A stretch of 64,000 nucleotides of DNA from Flavilitoribacter nigricans DSM 23189 = NBRC 102662 (GTDB lineage: Bacteria > Bacteroidota > Bacteroidia > Chitinophagales > Saprospiraceae), in contig NZ_PDUD01000024.1 in the NCBI RefSeq assembly GCF_002646595.1, positions 124,001 to 188,000 of the forward strand. Direction: 5' to 3'. The position numbers and the translations under genes were made by a program. A model generated the notes under the pieces. The model had not been told where the DNA came from. It saw nothing but the letters and a program-made list of their open reading frames with translations, and did not search any database. This document shows, piece by piece, positions 59,572-64,000 of this stretch; positions within the stretch are counted from its first letter, which is position 1, and the number at the start of each line of letters is the position of its first letter.

Positions 59572-62160
59572 CTATTTGCTTAGCAGGCGGTAGCGGGCCC
59601 AGTAGCGGGGTGCCGCCATGTCTTTGTCTTTCGCGAAGGAAGTTTTCACTTCCTGCAGGCTTGCACTGATAGAATTGCCGTCCAACAGGTATTCGTAAAA
59701 GGCGGGATAGAAGGCCGGATTGTTTTCCTGACTTTCGGTATACAATACGTGGGAAACACCGGCCAGCATGAGGCTACCGCTGAGCGGCAGAATGTGGTGC
59801 AATTTATTATCGGGAGCGCCGCCTACTTCTACAAAGTCCAGACTCAGCAGGTCCGTGGCCGAAGTGGCATTTAACTGCAATTCCGAAGCCAACAGTAAAC
59901 CATCGTCAGCAATCGTACTGGTCGGATCGGTATTGGCCAGCACCAGGCCGGCCTCTTCGGGAGAAGGCCCTTCGGCAAATCCATAACTGCCGAGATGAAT
60001 ATAGTGCGCACGGCCCATTTCGTTCTTCAGCAGGCTTTCGGTCGCCGCCTCCCGTAGTTTGAAGCGGCCTTCCAGCGGACTCTGCCCCCACAGTACCTGC
60101 AGCCGATCGGCGGCGGCAACACTGGTCGTCAACGGCCGGAAGCGCTGACCATCCGTCATCAAAGATGCCCCGTGGATATTGGGATCGAAAAGAATACGCC
60201 GGTTTACCGGTATCCGGGCGAGCCTTTCCTGATCGAAAACCGGCGATACCAATAGAAATTCATAAGCCGCACTCGCCTCCCCGGTCGGCATTTTCCAGGA
60301 GGTTGCGGTATGGCGGTACTCTACGGACAGATCCCGGATCAGATAAGGTAATTTATGCAGCCGGATCCGCTTCTTGCGGTAACTTTCCGTCAGCAGCGCT
60401 TCAAAAGGCAGTTGCCCGATCGCATCATCCGTGACGATGGACAGTTTTTTCTTTCCCTTCAGGATGGCGTTTGCCGGTTCGACCAAGCGCTGGTACAATT
60501 GATGTCCGGCAGCCGTCAGCACCGCAGCGTCACTACTATCAATGGCCGACTGGAATTGCTCGATGGCTCCCGCCAGCCCGGCCCCTTCAATAGAAAACGC
60601 CTCCAGGCGGTTCCGGTCCAGGGCAAATACGTAGGCTTCCCGGTCTCCGATGAAATACGAAAGCAGAACTTCGTCAGCCCCCAGCTGGCTTTGTCGCTCG
60701 GCCAGCGACCGGCGATCCATACCGAACCGTTGCTGATAACCCAGTGGTTCGGACCGTTTCCAGTCCTCCTTCATCAAGCGATAATTTTCCCGCAAGCGGT
60801 GTACTTTCTGACTAACGGTGATGTCCAGAGGTCGTAGGCGGAATTCGAGTTCTGCCAGACGTAAGGTCCGGCGCATCGTCCGTTCCCTTTCCGGGAAGGT
60901 TCCCGTCAGTTGCAGGCTGTACCCCGTGTGGGCGCGAAACTGGAGAACCTTAAACGCTTCTACCAACCGGAACGCCCGCCGCAGTGCATGCTGATCGTTG
61001 CGATTTTTCCCCAGTTGCCAACCCGCCTGTACGCCGCCGGCAATGGCCTGGCGGGCGATCGGCAACAATTCCAGCCGATCGGCCTGATCCATGCGGTCAT
61101 CCATGGCGGCCTCCAGAAAATGTACGGCGATCTCACTGTTGGCCAGCGCCAGGGGTAGGCGCTGTTCATCCGGCAGAGCGGAATCCATCAGCCAGCGCGA
61201 CCGTAAACCCAAGGCCCGGGCCAGGAGGGGGCGGTCGATAATGAGCCCGGAGGTGTCCGGCAGCTGATTCCAGCTCAGGTTTGATTGTTCCGGATTGAGG
61301 CTTCGGACGGCCAACTGGATCGCGTCCCGGGCTTCATCGCGGCGGCCCTGGCGGTAGACCGATTCCGCCAGCAGCAAACTGGCCAGAGCCGTTTCCCGGT
61401 GGTAACCTCCGAAGAATTCGGTGGCGATATCCAGCGCCTTACGGTGGAAAGATTCGGCCTGGGCGGGCTGTTCGGCGTAAGCTTCTCCCATGCCGTTATT
61501 CAACAGCGCCTGCAGAAATGCCCGGTCGGATGCGGCGCCGCCGGAATTGAGCCCTCGCTGAAAATACTGCCGCGCCATTTCGGGCTGGCCCCATTCGAGA
61601 TAGAGTTTGCCCAGGTTGTAATAGCTTGTAATGATATTGGGATGATTCGCCGGATATTCGATCATCATGGTCTCGATCGACTGGCGATAATAGGTTTCAG
61701 CCTGTTCAAATTGCCCCAGACCCCGATAAGCAGCGGCCAGATAACCGTCGATCACGGCGTAAAGCTGGATGGCTTCGATCGGATAATCCTTGGCTTTCAA
61801 CAGATAGGACAGTGCGGCGTGGTGGTTGCCCCGCAGCAGATGAATGGCCCCGAAACGAACATAGTTATTGACCAGGTCATCGGCGTGGAGCTGAGCTTTA
61901 ATGTTGAGCGAAGCCTCATTGGCCACCAGTGCATTGGCGAAATCGCCCAATTGCATGTGGTTATAGCTGATCAGGAGCAGCGCCTGCGACTGATCGTACA
62001 ATCGCGAAGGATTAGCGCGGATAAAGGCTTCGAGTTCCTGGGTAGATCGGCCGTACTGATTCGAATGACTTAATTCTTCTCCAGACTTCAGTGTAAATTC
62101 CGGCTGGCCCGTCATTACACTCCCTACCAAAAGCCATAGAATCGTTAGCCTTAATTTCAT
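59572..62160 (-). CDS. TPR-CHAT protein with substituted catalytic residues
   Basis: 862 residues. A signal peptide (LTILWLLVGSVMTGQ) precedes about 350 residues of TPRs (YNLGKLYLEWGQPEMARQYF, ALLNNGMGEAYAEQPAQAES). A CHAT caspase-like domain spans about 540-862 (VLLSYFIGDREAYVFAL, RRILFDPNIHGASLMTDG, PRYWARYRLLSK). The usual His of the A-T-H-G motif is Tyr726 (YIHLGSYGFAEG) and the usual Cys of L-S-A-C is Asp775 (LLSLDFVEVGG). The protease is therefore probably dead and the chain a binding scaffold. It should be extracytoplasmic. No obvious partner is adjacent. Confidence 0.87.
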   Translation of the reverse strand: MKLRLTILWLLVGSVMTGQPEFTLKSGEELSHSNQYGRSTQELEAFIRANPSRLYDQSQALLLISYNHMQLGDFANALVANEASLNIKAQLHADDLVNNYVRFGAIHLLRGNHHAALSYLLKAKDYPIEAIQLYAVIDGYLAAAYRGLGQFEQAETYYRQSIETMMIEYPANHPNIITSYYNLGKLYLEWGQPEMARQYFQRGLNSGGAASDRAFLQALLNNGMGEAYAEQPAQAESFHRKALDIATEFFGGYHRETALASLLLAESVYRQGRRDEARDAIQLAVRSLNPEQSNLSWNQLPDTSGLIIDRPLLARALGLRSRWLMDSALPDEQRLPLALANSEIAVHFLEAAMDDRMDQADRLELLPIARQAIAGGVQAGWQLGKNRNDQHALRRAFRLVEAFKVLQFRAHTGYSLQLTGTFPERERTMRRTLRLAELEFRLRPLDITVSQKVHRLRENYRLMKEDWKRSEPLGYQQRFGMDRRSLAERQSQLGADEVLLSYFIGDREAYVFALDRNRLEAFSIEGAGLAGAIEQFQSAIDSSDAAVLTAAGHQLYQRLVEPANAILKGKKKLSIVTDDAIGQLPFEALLTESYRKKRIRLHKLPYLIRDLSVEYRHTATSWKMPTGEASAAYEFLLVSPVFDQERLARIPVNRRILFDPNIHGASLMTDGQRFRPLTTSVAAADRLQVLWGQSPLEGRFKLREAATESLLKNEMGRAHYIHLGSYGFAEGPSPEEAGLVLANTDPTSTIADDGLLLASELQLNATSATDLLSLDFVEVGGAPDNKLHHILPLSGSLMLAGVSHVLYTESQENNPAFYPAFYEYLLDGNSISASLQEVKTSFAKDKDMAAPRYWARYRLLSK

Positions 62161-62251
62161 AAGATCTCGTTGCTCCGTTTAAATGAACCGTGAATATACG
62201 ATCTAAAAGCGAGTTTCGAACATGTTTGGGGCGGGGTCTCCCCGCTTTATC

Positions 62252-62429
62252 ACCAGGGCGATTCCGTACTAAAGCATTGCCATACCATTTTTTTCAAGCG
62301 CGATATCTATTTCAATTGCCATAGCAGACGAAAGGCAGCGTGCTGCTCCAACCATCACCTTTCCGCCTGATCTTGAACAATTTACTTTACTACTCCCTGT
62401 TTTCAACAATTTAAGAGCTGAATACCTCG
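62252..62429. mobile_element. MITE-like element, diverged copy 2
   Basis: The interior GAAAGGCAGCGTGCTGCTCC and CCGCCTGATCTTGAA aligns with copy 1. The left end CCAGGGCGATTCCGTAC resembles copy 1's CCAGGGCTGTTCAGTTC; the right end GAGCTGAATACC is a decayed match. The 11-bp sequence CCCGCTTTATC flanks it on both sides (62241-62251 and 62430-62440); the right flank contains the gldB stop codon. Confidence 0.55.
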
Positions 62430-62435
62430 CCCGCT

Positions 62436-63470
62436 TTATCCCCGGGGTTTGTATTTCGATTGTTCCAATATGTACTGGGCGTCTTCCAGGCCGAGGAGAT
62501 CCTGCAGGCTGAGTTCCGGGTAACGGCGCATGAAGGCCTCCACAATTTTCAGGCCCATATAATTGGCCGTACGGCCGGGAGCTTCCGGCGGCATGCCCGG
62601 AGAACTCGGGCTGTAATCCACCAGCTTTCTAAATTTTTGAAAATCCGTAGAATACAGCAACTGTTCTTTCAGGAAATGGGCCCACATTTCAAGTTCGTTA
62701 TTTTTTAGCCAGGCCACCTGCGTTTCCGGTAGTTCCAGCAAAATACTGTCCGGAGTATACGGCAGCAGAGCCCGCTGAATGTACATTTGTTTGCCGTTGT
62801 TGACCATTACGTCCAGCAGCCGGTTGCCGCGCGGCTCACCGACGAGGTCCTTCACCAGGGGTTGGAGGGATTTGCTCACCAGGTGTTTCCGGTCAAAACT
62901 CCGGGTCAGATAAGCGGAGAAATTCGGATTATTCGGTACGTAGCGGCCATAGGGATAGTCGCTACCCAGGAAAAAATCCAGACCGACGCCCAGATCCCCT
63001 TCGCCGTAAATGAAAGCGGCGATGGAGTATTCCGAAATAAAGGTGGTGACCTTCGGAGTGGGATAATCCGGGAAGTGATATTTCAGGTATTTAAAAGCCT
63101 GCGCAAATTCCGATTGAATGTCGTCCAGCCGCGGATACACCACCTGGGTCGTATCGTACAGGAACTGAATGGCCGGATGCTGGAGAAATCCTTTAACGTA
63201 GGCTTCGTGCCCCTCAGGAGCCATCTGCGGATTTTTCGATCCCAGAACATAGGTAAAATATACTTCACTGAATTCCGGATATTTTGCCTCCAGTGCAGCC
63301 AGTCCTTCCTCGATTTGACTGGTATCGATAGCGAAAAGATCCTGCTCGAAACGTCTGATGTCCACAGAAACGTCAATGTGGTCAACATTGGGGACTTCAA
63401 TAACGTTATCGTTACCACAGCCCGCCAGACTGAGCGCGGCGAAGATAATGATTGCAAATTTCCAACTCAT
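62436..63470 (-). CDS. gldB: Gliding motility lipoprotein GldB
   Basis: 344 residues. The lipobox is AALSLAGC with Cys18. The start of the mature part (VDHIDVSVDIRRFEQDLFAI) and GVGLDFFLGSDYPYG, MVNNGKQMYIQRALLPYTPD and LVDYSPSSPGMPPEAPGRTA are family features. GldB is needed for gliding and T9SS function in flavobacteria; its biochemical role is not settled. In species without gliding it is still common. The PorT-like gene lies divergently, consistent with a gliding/secretion neighbourhood. Confidence 0.88.
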   Translation of the reverse strand: MSWKFAIIIFAALSLAGCGNDNVIEVPNVDHIDVSVDIRRFEQDLFAIDTSQIEEGLAALEAKYPEFSEVYFTYVLGSKNPQMAPEGHEAYVKGFLQHPAIQFLYDTTQVVYPRLDDIQSEFAQAFKYLKYHFPDYPTPKVTTFISEYSIAAFIYGEGDLGVGLDFFLGSDYPYGRYVPNNPNFSAYLTRSFDRKHLVSKSLQPLVKDLVGEPRGNRLLDVMVNNGKQMYIQRALLPYTPDSILLELPETQVAWLKNNELEMWAHFLKEQLLYSTDFQKFRKLVDYSPSSPGMPPEAPGRTANYMGLKIVEAFMRRYPELSLQDLLGLEDAQYILEQSKYKPRG

Positions 63471-63504
63471 AGTATTAAAAAATCAGATTTTCCGGTTCAA
63501 ACTT

Positions 63505-63512
63505 TACTTTTG
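63505..63512 (+). promoter_or_regulatory. -7 element TACTTTTG upstream of the PorT-like gene
   Basis: An exact TAnnTTTG match, 176 bp before the ATG at 63688. A transcript from it would have a long leader that includes a 43-codon ORF. Confidence 0.45.
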
Positions 63513-63516
63513 TAAG

Positions 63517-63648
63517 ATGAAAGGGCAATCGGTTTTGATGCCATTCCAAAAAAATGTGACCGATACACACTGGAGCGTCTTACAAACGTTGAAGTTTTTT
63601 TACCGTTCAGGTAGATATTTCAGCGATTTATTCGTTTATCCAACGTAG
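63517..63648 (+). CDS. Doubtful 43-codon ORF in the PorT-like gene leader
   Basis: An ATG at 63517 opens 43 codons (begins MKGQSVLMPFQKNVTDTHWS). It would start within a few bases of the predicted transcript start, so it is either leaderless or not translated. No family is recognised. Confidence 0.2.
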   Translation: MKGQSVLMPFQKNVTDTHWSVLQTLKFFYRSGRYFSDLFVYPT

Positions 63649-63687
63649 GCAATTTCAAAAAATTGTGACCAAAAATAACCGTCGATA

Positions 63688-64000
63688 ATGAAAAAGTTAA
63701 TCATCACGCTTTCCTTTCTCAGCATTAGCTTACTGGGTTTTTCTCAGGAAGACCTTCGCTTTGGCTTCCAGATGAGCCCTTCCTTTTCCTGGATGACCAC
63801 CAGTGTCAACCACATCAATCCCAGTGGCACCAATCTCGGGCTCAAACTCGGTTTGCTCGGCGAGTTCTACTTTCGGGAAAATTACGCCATCGTGAGTGGT
63901 ATCGGATTTCATTTCAATGCCGGCGGCACCCTGCTTTACGAGAACGAAGGTAAATACTGGCCCAATTCCGACATCCCCACTTCCATCCTGACGGACAGCC
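63688..64000 (+). CDS. PorT-like outer-membrane beta-barrel protein (3' end cut by window edge)
   Basis: 104 residues visible, open to the right edge. A signal peptide (MKKLIITLSFLSISLLGFSQ) is followed by barrel-like strands (DLRFGFQMSPSFSWMTTSVN, GLKLGLLGEFYFRENYAIVS, GIGFHFNAGGTLLYENEGKY). This is the typical start of the PorT/outer-membrane beta-barrel family of Bacteroidota. Neighbouring gldB raises the chance that this is the T9SS PorT itself, but the visible part cannot decide that. Confidence 0.8.
   Translation, partial: MKKLIITLSFLSISLLGFSQEDLRFGFQMSPSFSWMTTSVNHINPSGTNLGLKLGLLGEFYFRENYAIVSGIGFHFNAGGTLLYENEGKYWPNSDIPTSILTDS

Noticed and set aside
59572-62160. CHAT protein as part of a CRISPR-linked protease (Craspase) system
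   Set aside because: There is no CRISPR array or effector nearby, it has a signal peptide, and the catalytic His and Cys are absent.
1-64000. tRNA, rRNA or CRISPR arrays
   Set aside because: I scanned intergenic regions by eye and found no cloverleaf with a TTCGANNC-type loop, no rRNA-like sequence and no regularly spaced repeats. A tool-based search would be more reliable.

Overview
The window looks like a chromosomal piece of a Bacteroidota bacterium, most likely of the Saprospiria (Lewinella-like) group. The signs are type IX secretion (T9SS) C-terminal sorting domains, a GldB gliding lipoprotein, a PorT-like barrel, three GLPGLI proteins, SusC/TonB-like outer-membrane barrels, many lipoproteins, and repeated matches to the Bacteroidota -7 promoter element TAnnTTTG just upstream of chosen starts. 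I see no rRNA, tRNA, CRISPR array, phage or plasmid genes. The order assignment rests on remembered gene content only.

Layout. 1-7.0 kb: a secreted purple-acid-phosphatase-like enzyme cut by the left edge (open from 2128 to base 1), a TPR protein, a sugar nucleotidyltransferase, a DUF2461 protein, MscS and a HupE/UreJ-like membrane protein. 7.1-14.4 kb: a lipoprotein, a membrane metallophosphoesterase, a membrane-anchored winged-helix regulator, and small stress/detoxification-type genes (two VOC proteins, a DJ-1/PfpI protein, GNAT, a SnoaL-domain protein, AraC). 14.7-20.8 kb: a DUF5916 outer-membrane protein and two tandem T9SS-exported beta-helix proteins. 21.5-32.6 kb: an unusual alpha/beta-hydrolase plus S51 peptidase fusion, a class A beta-lactamase-like lipoprotein, a hydroxyacid dehydrogenase, a DHFR-like/DUF1801 pair, an aldo/keto reductase, a patatin with a C-terminal barrel, and a membrane endonuclease/exonuclease/phosphatase protein.

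32.6-44.1 kb is the most interesting part. A gene cassette is present twice, all on the minus strand: a small Cys/His-motif cytoplasmic protein, then one or two small secreted two-cysteine proteins, then GLPGLI protein(s), then a ~890-residue outer-membrane barrel. Cassette A is 44.0-38.7 kb and cassette B is 38.5-32.6 kb. Cassette A begins with a 40-codon ORF behind a perfect -7 element. Promoters share an upstream box at fixed spacing, and both cassettes carry a hairpin between the small secreted gene and the GLPGLI gene. I infer an uncharacterised envelope system built around a small secreted protein, possibly exported, processed or sensed through the GLPGLI/barrel pair. Two 500-residue helical-repeat paralogues lie divergently next to it (44.6-48.3 kb).

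48.5-64 kb: a low-complexity secreted protein, a TPR lipoprotein, a divergent ACT-protein/lysC pair with inverted repeats in the shared promoter, a protein resembling a lone McrB-type N-terminal domain, a TPR histidine kinase and its NarL-type regulator separated by a MITE-like element, an aldo/keto reductase, a zinc-ribbon membrane protein, a TPR-CHAT protein lacking both catalytic residues, gldB, and a truncated PorT-like gene at the right edge. Two diverged copies of one small element (about 180 bp), each flanked by an 11-12 bp direct repeat, sit just after the stop codons of the histidine kinase gene and gldB.
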